Shown: positions 35,595 through 44,023 of the stretch, one piece after another
Numbering within the stretch: the stretch's first letter is position 1
Layout of the letters: each line of letters opens with the position of its first letter
Program-made: the position numbers and the translations under genes
NCBI GenBank assembly: GCA_965371225.1
Contig: CBDUXP010000001.1
Coordinates: forward strand, 146,111-210,110
Length of the DNA: 64,000 nt
Reading direction: 5' to 3'
Source: CBDUXP01 sp965371225 [NCBI: uncultured bacterium]
GTDB taxonomy: Bacteria > Abyssobacteria > SURF-5 > CBDUXP01
The notes under the pieces: generated by a model
The model's input: only the letters and a program-made list of their open reading frames with translations
Told to the model about the DNA's origin: nothing
Databases searched by the model: none

Positions 35595-36506
35595 TCAGCC
35601 GCCGAGGATCTCCGTCAACGCCGCCTCGGCCGTCGGATACTGGAAGCGGTAGCCACTCGCCAGCGCGGCGGCGGGTTGCACGTGCTGTCCGTCGAGCAGG
35701 ATGGTCGCCATCTCGCCGAAGAGCAGCCGCAGCACCGGCGCGGGGACGGAGGCCCACGAGGGGCGGCGCATGACGCGGCCCAGCACACGGCAGAACTCCC
35801 GAAACGACAGGCCTTCGGGTGCGGTGGCGTTGACGGGTCCTGCCAGCGTCGGCGTATCGATGGCGTGCTCAACCAGGCCGATGATGTCCGCGCGATGTAC
35901 CCAGGGGAAATGTTGGCGTCCGCTGCCCAGCGGGCCGCCCACGAACATCTTGAACGGCAGCAGCATCTTCGCGAGCGCGCCACCGTCCGCGCCGAGCACC
36001 ACACCGATACGCAAGCACACGACACGGCAATGCGCCTCCGCCGCCCGCGCGGCCGCCTCCCACTCCACGCAGAGCTGCGCCAGGAAGTCGGTGCCCGGGG
36101 GCGTGGATTCGGTCACCGGTTCCGCATCGCGCGGCCCGTACCAACCGATCGCCGACGCGTTGACCAGCACGGAGGGCGGCGTCGCAGCACCGGCAATCGC
36201 CTGGACGATCGCATCGGTGGCCTGAACCCGGCTATCGCGGAGCGCCGCCTTCCGCGCCGGGGACCAGCGCTTGTCCGCCACCCCTTCCCCAACAAGATTA
36301 ATCACCGCGCCCGCGCCGTTCACGTGCGCGGCCCAGTTGCCGTGGGTGCGCCCGTCCCATGCCGCGAGGGTGATGCCGTCGCCAAGCCGCGCCGGGGCAC
36401 CACGGGGATTGCGGCTGAGACCGATCACCGCATGGCCGTGCTGCGCCAGATGAAGGCAGAGGGGCACGCCGATGAACCCGGTCGCGCCGGCAATGACGAT
36501 CTTCAT
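35595..36506 (-). CDS. TIGR01777 family NAD-dependent epimerase-like protein
   Basis: This extended short-chain dehydrogenase fold of 303 residues starts MKIVIAGATGFIGVPLCLHL, the NAD(P)-binding GxxGxxG loop. It carries GAVINLVGEGVADKRWSPARK and LVNASAIGWYGPR, and ends with a DUF1731-type C-terminus (GHVQPAAALASGYRF-like segment). This is the YfcH/SulA-like group, whose substrate is unknown. It converges on the glutaredoxin gene and has its own upstream gap shared with the divergent membrane protein. Confidence 0.92.
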   Translation of the reverse strand: MKIVIAGATGFIGVPLCLHLAQHGHAVIGLSRNPRGAPARLGDGITLAAWDGRTHGNWAAHVNGAGAVINLVGEGVADKRWSPARKAALRDSRVQATDAIVQAIAGAATPPSVLVNASAIGWYGPRDAEPVTESTPPGTDFLAQLCVEWEAAARAAEAHCRVVCLRIGVVLGADGGALAKMLLPFKMFVGGPLGSGRQHFPWVHRADIIGLVEHAIDTPTLAGPVNATAPEGLSFREFCRVLGRVMRRPSWASVPAPVLRLLFGEMATILLDGQHVQPAAALASGYRFQYPTAEAALTEILGG

Positions 36507-36656
36507 GAGGACTCTCCGTTGCGACGACCCCGGACCCTCCCGTGGGGTCCGGCCCAGTCCATAGTGACACAGGCTGCGCTGTAGAGAAAAGCGGTAACGG
36601 CGCGGGGCAACCGGCTATGCTGAAGGTCCGGCGCAAGCCGGTTTCGCCACGTCATC

Positions 36657-38465
36657 ATGATGCAGGATACCGTGACGCCCGCCGCCGCGCCGCCCCCCCG
36701 TCTGCAGCGGGCCGCCGCGTACACGGGCCGGCTGTGGGTGCTCGCCGCTGCGTGCGTGCCCCTCAGCACGCTCGCGTATGCGGTGGCCGCGTATTCCCCC
36801 GTTCAGCTCCACGATCAGTGGGAAGAAGTCCTGTGGCTACAGCGGTACGCCGCGGGGGGCGCGCGGTTTTCCGACCTGTGGCGGCTGCACAACGAACACA
36901 GCATTCTCTTTCCCCGATTCTTCATTCTGGCGGACCTGTTCCTATTCCGCGGCACGAACGCGTTGCTGACTCCCGTCAATCTCGCGTTGCAAGCGGTGAC
37001 GTGCGCGCTCTACGCGCGGTTCGCGTGGCGCACGGTCAACCTCTCGCGCCCACTGGTGTATTTCCTCGTTGGCGTGTATCTCGTGGTGCTACCGTCCGCC
37101 GTGCAGATGGAGAATTTCATCTGGGGCTTCCAAGTGACCTTTCTCCTGGTCTTCTGCGCGGCGGTCGGGTCGATCGTCTGCATCTCCCGGTACGGCACAA
37201 GCCTCGCCACCGGCGTGGCCGCGCCCCGCTGGCTCGCCCTCGGGTGTGGGGCGGCCATCGTGGCGACCTTCTCCATGGTGAACGGCATATTGATCTGGCC
37301 CGTGCTGGTGCTCCTCGCGTTCGCCAGCCGCCTGCGCGGGAGGGATATGGCCCTGCTCGTCTGCGTAGCCACCGCGGTGATCGGAGTGCGCCTGGCCATC
37401 GGCATCCCCGGCGCGGATCTCACCGTCGTCCTCACCCAGCCGCGCCGCGTGCTGACGTTTTTCTGCTGGTACTTGGGCACCCCCTTCCGCCATGTCTCCG
37501 TGTTCGCGGTGCAGCGGCTCGGCATCGCCGGCGGGATGTTCACCGTCCTCATCCCGGTGTACTTCGCGGGGCGCCGCCGCCGATTAGAGGCCTTTCAGGC
37601 CACCCATCTCGCGGTGATCGCGTTCGTTGCCGGCAGTGGCCTCGCCACCAGTATCGGGCGCCAACATTGGCCGCTGGACATCCTGCTCAACACCCGGTAC
37701 GCGACGCCGGCGCTCCTTTTCTGGGCCAGCGCCGTGTCGCTCGTAGTGTACGAAACGCGCGCGGCGGCGCGCGGCGCGCGCATGGTGCGGGCGTGCGTCG
37801 TCGCGGTGGTGGTGCTGGTGCTGGCCACCTGCGCCGTCCCTGCCCACATGGTGGCCGGCCCCGCCCAGCGCGGCTACTCCCGTTCGGCGGAGTACGCCAC
37901 GCTGGCCTTGGTGGTGGGCGTCGAAGATGAAACGTCGCTCACGAATCTGCACACCCACGCCGAGGTGTTGCTCCCCCTGGTACCGTTCCTGCGCGACCGC
38001 CGGCTGGGACTCTTCTCGGAAGAGTGGACTGCACACCTGAATCGCCCGCTGGCAGACGTCTACGCCATCGATGTCGCGTCGGACGCGGCTCGCCCCGCGG
38101 AACGTGGCGTGGTCGGCAAGCTGGAAAGCGCGGGGCCCCTGCCGACACCGGAGGGTCGGCCGGCGCCGCCCGAGGGCGCGATCGTGGAGGGCTGGGCTTG
38201 GGACGTGCAAGGCCGGCGCCCCGTTGCGCTCGTTCTCCTCGTGAACCCGGCTGGCGTGATCCGCGGATTTGCGTTGCCGCACGTGCCGCGGCCGGATATC
38301 ACCACGCGCTACGGTCCCGAGCTACCCGGCTCCCTGGAGAACGCGGGCTGGTTCGGATTCGTGGCGTCGCGGGGGGACTTTCCCGTGCGGGCGTACGGGG
38401 TGCGCAAAGGCACCACCATCGCGTACCCGCTCTCCGCCGGCCCCGACGCGCCGGCACAGCGGTAG
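36657..38465 (+). CDS. Uncharacterised polytopic membrane protein
   Basis: The protein has 602 residues. The first ~400 contain about ten membrane segments, with a periplasmic-type loop early on (SPVQLHDQWEEVLWLQ and RLHNEHSILFPRFF). The last ~160 residues are soluble, including EGAIVEGWAWDVQGRRPVALV and NAGWFGFV, and look like a beta-sandwich domain. It recalls GT39/GT87-like sugar transferases in layout but lacks a motif I can name. Two adjacent ATG codons (36657 and 36660) are equally possible starts. No operon partner is evident. Confidence 0.65.
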   Translation: MMQDTVTPAAAPPPRLQRAAAYTGRLWVLAAACVPLSTLAYAVAAYSPVQLHDQWEEVLWLQRYAAGGARFSDLWRLHNEHSILFPRFFILADLFLFRGTNALLTPVNLALQAVTCALYARFAWRTVNLSRPLVYFLVGVYLVVLPSAVQMENFIWGFQVTFLLVFCAAVGSIVCISRYGTSLATGVAAPRWLALGCGAAIVATFSMVNGILIWPVLVLLAFASRLRGRDMALLVCVATAVIGVRLAIGIPGADLTVVLTQPRRVLTFFCWYLGTPFRHVSVFAVQRLGIAGGMFTVLIPVYFAGRRRRLEAFQATHLAVIAFVAGSGLATSIGRQHWPLDILLNTRYATPALLFWASAVSLVVYETRAAARGARMVRACVVAVVVLVLATCAVPAHMVAGPAQRGYSRSAEYATLALVVGVEDETSLTNLHTHAEVLLPLVPFLRDRRLGLFSEEWTAHLNRPLADVYAIDVASDAARPAERGVVGKLESAGPLPTPEGRPAPPEGAIVEGWAWDVQGRRPVALVLLVNPAGVIRGFALPHVPRPDITTRYGPELPGSLENAGWFGFVASRGDFPVRAYGVRKGTTIAYPLSAGPDAPAQR

Positions 38466-38474
38466 CCGAGCCGC

Positions 38475-38957
38475 TCAGGGCCAGGCGGGGCGCTTCCCAC
38501 CGTCGTACGGTTTCGCCAGGCCGGCACGCAGCAGCGCCTGGCCGAGGTCCTGGCCGTCCACCTCCACGTCGGCTACCAGGCGAAAGTATTTTCCGCGGCG
38601 CACGTGGTGCAGTTGGATTCGCTCGGCGCCCCACAGCCGGTCCGCGGTGTACGCCTTGGCCGTGACCGCCATCGCCCGCACCTTCGGCCGCTTGTCGCGC
38701 AATTCGGGTGTGTCGATGCCCGCCACGCGCACGCGGATGCCGTCGCCCACGATGGGCGGCCAGCCCTCCACGTCGGCGCGGAAACTATCCCCGTCGTACA
38801 CGGACCGGACCCGGTGGACTCGCGCGGACCCGTAGTCGCTCTGACGGCCCGCGTGGGCCCAGACGGGAGCGGCGAGCACCGCGGCTGCGACCAACAGGCC
38901 AGCCCGCCGGCGCGTCCGCTTCTCCGTCGGGCGGCTGCGTACGTCCCTAAAACCCAA
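38475..38957 (-). CDS. Secreted thermonuclease-like (SNase) protein
   Basis: A signal peptide of about 35 residues (RRAGLLVAAAVLAAPVWAHA) precedes a staphylococcal-nuclease OB fold. VYDGDSFRADV carries the metal-binding Asp, RVAGIDTPELRDKRP the family core, and VEVDGQDLGQALLRAGLAKPYD the C-terminal core. At 160 residues it is family size. It overlaps the end of the upstream radical SAM gene by 11 nt. Substrate specificity is not evident. Confidence 0.83.
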   Translation of the reverse strand: MGFRDVRSRPTEKRTRRRAGLLVAAAVLAAPVWAHAGRQSDYGSARVHRVRSVYDGDSFRADVEGWPPIVGDGIRVRVAGIDTPELRDKRPKVRAMAVTAKAYTADRLWGAERIQLHHVRRGKYFRLVADVEVDGQDLGQALLRAGLAKPYDGGKRPAWP

Positions 38958-39990
38958 ACTCTTGTTGGGCCGATGGGATGCGGAACGTGGCGGGGGGATC
39001 GGGCGGGGGCTGCTGATTGAAGCCCAGGCGCTCCGCGTGCAGGTGGAACAGCCGCTGCAGGCTGTCCCAATAGGTGCCGCGGCCGACCATGCGCGCGCCG
39101 AACCGCCATTCGTTTAGCTTGTTGCCGCCGCGCACTTCACGCACGCGACTGAGGATGCGGTCCGCGCGCAGGGGGAGCCGCTCCCGAATCCCCGCCTCGA
39201 ACACGTCCTTCACAGTCTGGGGCAGCCGCAGGCAGATAAAGCTGGCATCGGTCGCGCCGGCGTCGCGCGCGGCGGCGAGCAGTCCCGGGATATCCGCATC
39301 GTTCAGCCCCGGGATGATCGGCGCGATGAGCACTCCCACGGAAAGGCCCGCCTCTGCCAAAGTGCGGATCGCATCCAGACGCTTCTGGGGCGGCGCGGCC
39401 AGCGGCTCGATGACCCGGGCCAAGTCGCGATCCAGAAAAGTGAGGCTGACGACGACTTTCACGGCCGCGCGCGCGTGCAACGCCTGCAGGACGTCCAGGT
39501 CCCGCGTCACCAGGTGGGATTTGGTGACGATCGCGACGGGATTGCGGAAGGCGGCGCAGACTTCGAGACACCGTCGCGTCAGCCGCCATTCCGCCTCCAG
39601 GGGTTGATAGCAGTCGGTGTTACCGCTGAAGGCGATGCACTCCCCCCGCCAAGTCCGCTTGGTCCGGAACTCGCGCTCGAGCAATTCCGGCGCGTTGACC
39701 TTGACGATGATGCGCCGCTCGAAATCGCGGCCGGCGCTCATGTCCCAATACTCGTGGGTCGGCCGCGCGTAACAGTAGATACAGCCGTGCTGGCAGCCCC
39801 GGTACGGATTCACGCTCCAGTCGAAGCCCACGTCCGGGCTGTCGTTCCGCGTCAGAATGGTGTTGGGGCGTTCCTTGATGACCTCCACCGGCACGTCGTC
39901 CGGCGGCGCCTCCCAGTCGATGTGGTGTGCCTGAAAGGCCGTGTCGGGATTCGGGAGGGGCGCGTACTGCCGTCGCCGGTGGACGGGCAC
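38947..39990 (-). CDS. PA0069 family radical SAM protein
   Basis: This 347-residue radical SAM enzyme related to SplB has the cluster motif CQHGCIYCY, i.e. CxxxCxxC, after SVNPYRG. IAFSGNTDCYQPLEAEWRLT follows and VSLTFLDRDLARVIEP further on. The PA0069-like group is widespread and of unknown function. The gene precedes and overlaps the SNase-like gene, and it is followed upstream by a VOC gene, with no clear pathway link. Confidence 0.92.
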   Translation of the reverse strand: MPVHRRRQYAPLPNPDTAFQAHHIDWEAPPDDVPVEVIKERPNTILTRNDSPDVGFDWSVNPYRGCQHGCIYCYARPTHEYWDMSAGRDFERRIIVKVNAPELLEREFRTKRTWRGECIAFSGNTDCYQPLEAEWRLTRRCLEVCAAFRNPVAIVTKSHLVTRDLDVLQALHARAAVKVVVSLTFLDRDLARVIEPLAAPPQKRLDAIRTLAEAGLSVGVLIAPIIPGLNDADIPGLLAAARDAGATDASFICLRLPQTVKDVFEAGIRERLPLRADRILSRVREVRGGNKLNEWRFGARMVGRGTYWDSLQRLFHLHAERLGFNQQPPPDPPATFRIPSAQQEFGF

Positions 39991-39998
39991 GGACGGCG

Positions 39999-40433
39999 CT
40001 ACTCGGCCGGGCAGCGCACTTCGACGTCGAGGCCGTTGGGATCGCGGCAGGTGAACGTGCGGCGCCAGCTGCCGCCCTCCAGCACATGCTGGGGCTCGCC
40101 GACGGCGAAGCCCGCCCGGCGGCAGAGGGACTCCCGCAGCGAGTGCAGCTCGTCCGCGGTCTGCAGCTCGAAGGCCAGGTGGGCGAAGGGGCTGACCCGC
40201 TGCGCCTCGTTCTGCGCCTGGTCCCAGGACTCTCCGCTGGTGAAGATCACGGCAGCGTTCCCGCCCTCGTAGACCAGCGCGCCGATGCCGTCATCGACCC
40301 GGCGCCAGCCCAGGAACGCCATCAGCGCGTCCCAAAAACGCGCGGCGGCAGCCAAATCCGCCACCACGAACTCCACCGTTCGGCGATCGACCTGTGTCTC
40401 TAGCACACGGCTCTGGGTTTCCATTGTAATCAC
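39999..40433 (-). CDS. VOC family (glyoxalase/dioxygenase-fold) protein
   Basis: This vicinal-oxygen-chelate fold protein of 144 residues has VVADLAAAARFWDALMAFLG, then IGALVYEGGNAAVIF, LAFELQTADEL and TFTCRDPNGLDVEV at the end. These are the four usual strand elements of glyoxalase/bleomycin-resistance type proteins. Substrate is unknown. It has its own AT-rich promoter upstream and sits 8 nt before the radical SAM gene. Confidence 0.87.
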   Translation of the reverse strand: MITMETQSRVLETQVDRRTVEFVVADLAAAARFWDALMAFLGWRRVDDGIGALVYEGGNAAVIFTSGESWDQAQNEAQRVSPFAHLAFELQTADELHSLRESLCRRAGFAVGEPQHVLEGGSWRRTFTCRDPNGLDVEVRCPAE

Positions 40434-40524
40434 CTACCTCCACTATCGGCAGCTTCGTATCAACCTAAAGTCAGCTCGCGCCTGGCCCCCAGTGCCAGGC
40501 TCCACTGCGTGATGCCTATATATA

Positions 40525-40553
40525 ATGATAGCGTACAAATGACGAAATTACAA
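40525..40553 (-). promoter_or_regulatory. Promoter of the VOC gene
   Basis: On the minus strand TTGTAA (40553-40548) and TATCAT (40530-40525) are separated by exactly 17 bp in an unusually AT-rich patch (about 40505-40570). The predicted start near 40518 leaves an 85-nt leader before ATG 40433. Within that leader, CCTGGC (40481-40486) and GCCAGG (40494-40499) form a 6-bp hairpin. I see nothing else in the 211-bp gap 40434-40644. Confidence 0.55.
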
Positions 40554-40644
40554 ATAAAAAGCGAAAGTTACTTCCCGCACTGGTAAGCGTGAGCCTGCCA
40601 ACGCGATAGGCCCCTTGGAGCGCCGCGCGCCGAGGCCAGCGAGC

Positions 40645-41253
40645 CTAGAAGCCCGAGGCGGCGCTGTCGGGAGGATCGTCGTCCAGATGGGCGGTGCAGT
40701 TGAGCAGCCGCACCTGCCAGGGGGGCGTGGCGTCGACCGTGGTCAGGGAGGTATTCGCCCAGCCGTCGGGCCTGGCCCAGCCGTCGGGCAGGGTGAGATG
40801 GCGCTCCGTCAGGACGCGGCAGACGAGCCCATGGGTCACCACCGCCAAGTGGCCCTCGAGCCCGGCCAGGGCCCGGCGGATGCTCTCCCACGCCCGGCCG
40901 ACGCGGCGGTGAAAGACTTCCCAGGTTTCGCCCGCCGGGGGCGCGTAGCCGGGAGCAAAGATGTCGATGCCCACAGCCTCATACTCGCGGCCCCGAAGGT
41001 CGCCGAAGTTCCGCTCGTGCAAGAGCGCGTCGTGCGCCACCGGCGCCCCCGTGGCCGCCTGGACGCAGTCTGCGGTCATGGCCGCGCGGGCGAGATCGCT
41101 CGACAGAATGCGGGTCACCCCCGCATCGGCCAGCCGGTGCCCCAGGCGCGTCGCCTGTTCCATCCCGCGCGCGCTCAGGGGCGTGTCCGGATTCTGGATA
41201 ATCTGCCGGGCGTTCGAGTCCGTCTCCCCGTGGCGGATAAGAAAGATGGCCAT
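40645..41253 (-). CDS. Histidine phosphatase family protein
   Basis: This phosphoglycerate-mutase-like phosphatase (202 residues) has LIRHGETDSNA with the phospho-accepting histidine, SSDLARAAMTADCV with the conserved Arg, HERNFGDLRGREYE and VVTHGLVCRVL with the second histidine. An 18-bp in-frame tandem duplication (copies at 40757-40771 and 40775-40789) encodes a repeated PDGWA unit near residues 160-170. Its substrate is not evident. Confidence 0.92.
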   Translation of the reverse strand: MAIFLIRHGETDSNARQIIQNPDTPLSARGMEQATRLGHRLADAGVTRILSSDLARAAMTADCVQAATGAPVAHDALLHERNFGDLRGREYEAVGIDIFAPGYAPPAGETWEVFHRRVGRAWESIRRALAGLEGHLAVVTHGLVCRVLTERHLTLPDGWARPDGWANTSLTTVDATPPWQVRLLNCTAHLDDDPPDSAASGF

Positions 41254-41314
41254 GGCGCGTCAGCCTAGCAGACCGCCCGCAGGGGCGCCGCGGGGCCGCT
41301 CCGGCCGCCTCGGG

Positions 41315-41320
41315 TATACT
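41315..41320 (+). promoter_or_regulatory. TATACT -10 box upstream of SDR gene
   Basis: TATACT followed by GCCGCG lies about 70 nt before the SDR start. It matches the -10 hexamer seen before the amidohydrolase and SGNH genes. No clear -35 is present. Confidence 0.4.
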
Positions 41321-41388
41321 GCCGCGCGCTGGTGGTGGGGATGGACGGTGGTTTAGACGGCTCAGAGGGGCTGGAGGAGTACACGGTA

Positions 41389-42177
41389 ATGCAGTTACAA
41401 GACAAAGTCGCGGTGGTGACCGGCGGGGCGTCGGGCATGGGCGAGGCCATGGTCCGGCGGTTTGCGGCCGAAGGGGCCAAAGTCTACGCGGGCGACGTGA
41501 ACGGGGATGGGGTCGCGGTGCTGGCGGAAGAGCTGGGCGGCGACGTGAAGAGCATGCGCAGCGACGTGACGCAGGAAGCGGACGTGCGCGCCCTGGTGGA
41601 GTCGGCAGTGGACGAGTGGGGCCGGCTGGACATCATCTGCAACAACGCGGGCATCGAAATCCTGGCGCCCACTATCGCGACCAGCAATGAGGACTGGGCC
41701 CGGGTGCTGGCCGTGAATCTGACTGGCGTGTTCTACGGCTGCCGGGCGGCGCTGGAACAGATGGTGCCCAACGGCGGCGGCGCGATCATCAACACCGCCA
41801 GCGTGGCGGGCACGTGGGCGGCGCCGGGGCTGGCGGCCTACGCGGCGACCAAGGGGGGCGTGGTGCAGCTCACGCGCGCCATGGCGCTTGAAAACGCGCC
41901 GTTCGGCGTGCGGTGCAACGCCATCTGTCCCGGCCTAATCGATACGTCCATGTACGACCGCACGGTCGCAGCCGTGGGCGACCCGGCCGCGGACGAGCGG
42001 CTGCAGGCGGCGGTCCCCGCGGGACGCCTGGGGCGACCGGAAGAAATCGCGGCGCTCGCCGCGTTCCTCGCCAGCGACGCGGGGGCGTACATCACCGGCC
42101 AAGCGCTGGTCATCGACGGCGGGCTAACGCTGCGCACGCTGCAAGCGAACCTGGGCCTCCAGCCGCAGGAAGCGTAG
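41389..42177 (+). CDS. Short-chain dehydrogenase/reductase
   Basis: This classical NAD(P)-binding SDR has 262 residues: VAVVTGGASGMGEAMV with the glycine-rich loop, ICNNAGIE, INTASVAGTWAAPGLAAYAATKGG with the catalytic Ser-Tyr-Lys set, and CPGLIDTSMYD. At family length it should act on an alcohol or ketone of unknown identity. ATG 41389 is chosen because GGAGGAG at 41373-41379 lies 9 nt upstream; a GTG at 41332 would add 19 non-conserved residues. Confidence 0.9.
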   Translation: MQLQDKVAVVTGGASGMGEAMVRRFAAEGAKVYAGDVNGDGVAVLAEELGGDVKSMRSDVTQEADVRALVESAVDEWGRLDIICNNAGIEILAPTIATSNEDWARVLAVNLTGVFYGCRAALEQMVPNGGGAIINTASVAGTWAAPGLAAYAATKGGVVQLTRAMALENAPFGVRCNAICPGLIDTSMYDRTVAAVGDPAADERLQAAVPAGRLGRPEEIAALAAFLASDAGAYITGQALVIDGGLTLRTLQANLGLQPQEA

Positions 42178-42194
42178 GCGTCTCTTCGTCCCGC

Positions 42195-42239
42195 GTAGGG
42201 GCGCGATTGATCGCGCCCGACCCGATGGGCGGCCCCTAC
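42195..42239. repeat. Cloverleaf-like palindromic repeat, copy 1
   Basis: An outer 8-bp stem, GTAGGGGC (42195-42202) and GCCCCTAC (42232-42239), encloses a 16-nt palindrome GCGCGATTGATCGCGC and a CCCGATGGG core. Copy 2 at 46492-46548 has the same outer stem sequence shifted by one base and a CCCATCGGG core. The right arm overlaps the stop codon of the adjacent BMC-T gene (TAG at 42238-42236, minus strand). The design resembles dispersed extragenic palindromes. Confidence 0.7.
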
Positions 42240-42874
42240 GGGGCGGGGTTCGGGCGGCCGGTGAGGGCTTCGAGGGCGGCTTCGGCCGCCTTGGCGGCTT
42301 CGATGATCTCGGCTTCGCCGCCGCCGAGGTAGAGGCGGCCGAACGCGCCAAAGGTCATCACTTCGAGCACATTGATGGGTGACGCCTTCTCCGCCTCGTT
42401 ACATGCGATGGCGGCGTACCCCGCGGGGTGCGTCTCCAGGATGTACAGCGCGTCGTTCTTCAGCAGCATGTCCCCGTGGCGCATCCGGTTGATGAGCGCG
42501 CTCTGCCGGTCGGTCATGCCGGTGATGATCTCGCGGGACACGACGCGCGGCGCGAGCCGGTCCTCGTCCGTCAGTCCGAAGTAGTCGAGGATCGCGGCGC
42601 CCGCAGCGCGAATCTGGCCCTGGTCCTCGTGGTGCATCTCCAGGAGGCCGAAGGCGCGCTCGACGATCTGCATGCCGGGCACGACCGCGGTCTGCTTGAG
42701 CGCCACGTCGGTCGCCGTGTTGATCTGCAGGCCGGGCGCGATCTCCACGTAGAGCGCCGCTTGCTGTTCGAGCGGCAGGAACCCCTGCGAGACGGTTTGA
42801 ATGAACGACGCGAGTTGCGGCTGCAGGATGTCGATGTACGTGAAGGTACGAAGGTCGATGCCGGCGGCGCTCAT
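42236..42874 (-). CDS. BMC-T shell protein 1 (tandem BMC domains)
   Basis: This trimer-forming shell protein of a bacterial microcompartment has two BMC domains, ~212 residues in all. The first has [16 protein letters not shown] and [20 protein letters not shown]; the second has ALINRMRHGDMLLKND and EAEKASPINVLEVMTFGAFG. It is clearly paralogous to the BMC-T at 46584-47231 and of the type found in Haliangium-like shells. ATG 42874 begins just after the aldolase stop, so it is the last gene of the operon. Shells of this kind use BMC-T trimers as larger, possibly gated pores. Confidence 0.9.
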   Translation of the reverse strand: MSAAGIDLRTFTYIDILQPQLASFIQTVSQGFLPLEQQAALYVEIAPGLQINTATDVALKQTAVVPGMQIVERAFGLLEMHHEDQGQIRAAGAAILDYFGLTDEDRLAPRVVSREIITGMTDRQSALINRMRHGDMLLKNDALYILETHPAGYAAIACNEAEKASPINVLEVMTFGAFGRLYLGGGEAEIIEAAKAAEAALEALTGRPNPAP

Positions 42875-42875
42875 G

Positions 42876-43745
42876 TCATGCCTCCGCGCGTGCCAGGGCG
42901 CGGCCCACTGCATCGACGATAACTTGCATCGTCTGCTCGTCCACGTTCGGGATCGTGGCGGCCACCGGCGCGGCCGCTGCCGGCGCACACACCGCCGGTC
43001 CTGGCGTCGGCGACGGGTCGTCTGCCGGGATCGCGAACGGTTGCAGCTTCCCGTTCGGGCACGCGTTGCAGTGCTCGCAGCCCAGGGCCACGGGGCGCCG
43101 CGGCAGGCCCAGGCCGTCGCCGATTTCCTGCAGTTGGCGAATCTGTTCCGGGGTCAGCGGTTGCACCTCGCCGAGCTGGCGGGCGGCGTGCGTAATCTGC
43201 GCCACGTGCTCCATCCGTTCGAGCTTCATGTACGCGTCCATCAGGTCCACACCCACGGTGAGGCTGCCGTGGCGTTCGAGGATCATCGCATCGAAATCGC
43301 CGATGTACTTTTTGATCGCCGCCGGTACTTCGTCGGTCGTGGGCGCGCTGTACGGCGCCGTGGGGATCACGCCGAACGTGAACACGATCTCGGGCAGCAG
43401 GCATTGCGCGAGGGTCTGGCCGGCGACGGAAAACGCGATGCAGTACGTGGGGTGCATGTGCACCACGGCGTTCACGTCCGGCCGCTCCTCGTAGACCGCC
43501 ACGTGCATGGGCATCTCCGTGGTGACGGGGTGCGCCCCCGCCATGCGCCGGCCGCGCATGTCGCAGATCACCAGATCGCTCGGCTTGAGGAATCCTTTGT
43601 GCAGGCCGCTCGGCGTGGAGAGAATCCGGTCGCGGCCGAGCCGCACGGACACGTTGCCGTCCGTGGCCGAGAGCCATCCGCGCTCGTAGGCCCAGCGGCA
43701 GACTTCGCAGATTTGCGCGCGCAGCGCGTGCAAGGGTTGGATCAT
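42876..43745 (-). CDS. Class II aldolase with Cys-rich segment and encapsulation peptide
   Basis: This Zn-dependent class II aldolase/adducin-fold enzyme has 289 residues. TDGNVSVRL and TPSGLHKGFLKPSDL form the phosphate pocket. Glu77 (TTEMPMH), HMH at 96-98 and His159 (ERHGS) are the probable catalytic/metal residues. Beyond the ~215-residue aldolase comes CEHCNACPNG, a CxxCxxC at 223-229, then a Pro/Ala linker. An amphipathic helix from about 267 to the end (NVDEQTMQVIVDAVGRALA) is typical of a cargo encapsulation peptide. In planctomycetal and Haliangium-type compartments such aldolases split fuculose/rhamnulose-1-phosphate into DHAP and lactaldehyde, the likely role here. Confidence 0.88.
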   Translation of the reverse strand: MIQPLHALRAQICEVCRWAYERGWLSATDGNVSVRLGRDRILSTPSGLHKGFLKPSDLVICDMRGRRMAGAHPVTTEMPMHVAVYEERPDVNAVVHMHPTYCIAFSVAGQTLAQCLLPEIVFTFGVIPTAPYSAPTTDEVPAAIKKYIGDFDAMILERHGSLTVGVDLMDAYMKLERMEHVAQITHAARQLGEVQPLTPEQIRQLQEIGDGLGLPRRPVALGCEHCNACPNGKLQPFAIPADDPSPTPGPAVCAPAAAAPVAATIPNVDEQTMQVIVDAVGRALARAEA

Positions 43746-44023
43746 GCGGGCGCGCCCGTGCGGTCAATCGCGTCGACGATCCCGGCGATTACACAGTGGA
43801 CAGGCGATTGCGCGTCTCCGACCACCTGACGGGCGGCGTTCCCCTCGGGCACGATCAGCACGAGGTCCCCCTCGCCGGCCTGCACGGAATCCACCGCGAG
43901 CATGGTCTGGCCATCCGCCCGTCCGTCGGCGTCCAGCGGTTGCACCACCATTATCTTGTGGCCGCGGTAAATGGGATGCTTCACCGTGCTCTGCACGTTC
44001 CCGACGACGGTGGCGAGCTTCAC
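43742..44023 (-). CDS. BMC-P shell pentamer protein 1 (EutN/CcmL)
   Basis: This EutN/CcmL-type pentamer protein (93 residues) caps the vertices of the shell. ATVVGNVQSTVKHPIYRGHKI opens the barrel, DADGRADGQTMLAVDSVQAGEGDLVLIV follows and IVDAI is near the end. GTG 44023 overlaps the stop of the next BMC-P gene upstream (GTGA). The upstream in-frame extension is a shadow. Its stop overlaps the aldolase start region by 4 nt. Confidence 0.92.
   Translation of the reverse strand: MKLATVVGNVQSTVKHPIYRGHKIMVVQPLDADGRADGQTMLAVDSVQAGEGDLVLIVPEGNAARQVVGDAQSPVHCVIAGIVDAIDRTGAPA

Noticed and set aside
40481-40499. CCTGGC/GCCAGG hairpin as terminator of the histidine phosphatase gene
   Set aside because: It lies about 150 nt past the stop and inside the predicted leader of the next gene, with no T-run; a leader structure is as likely.
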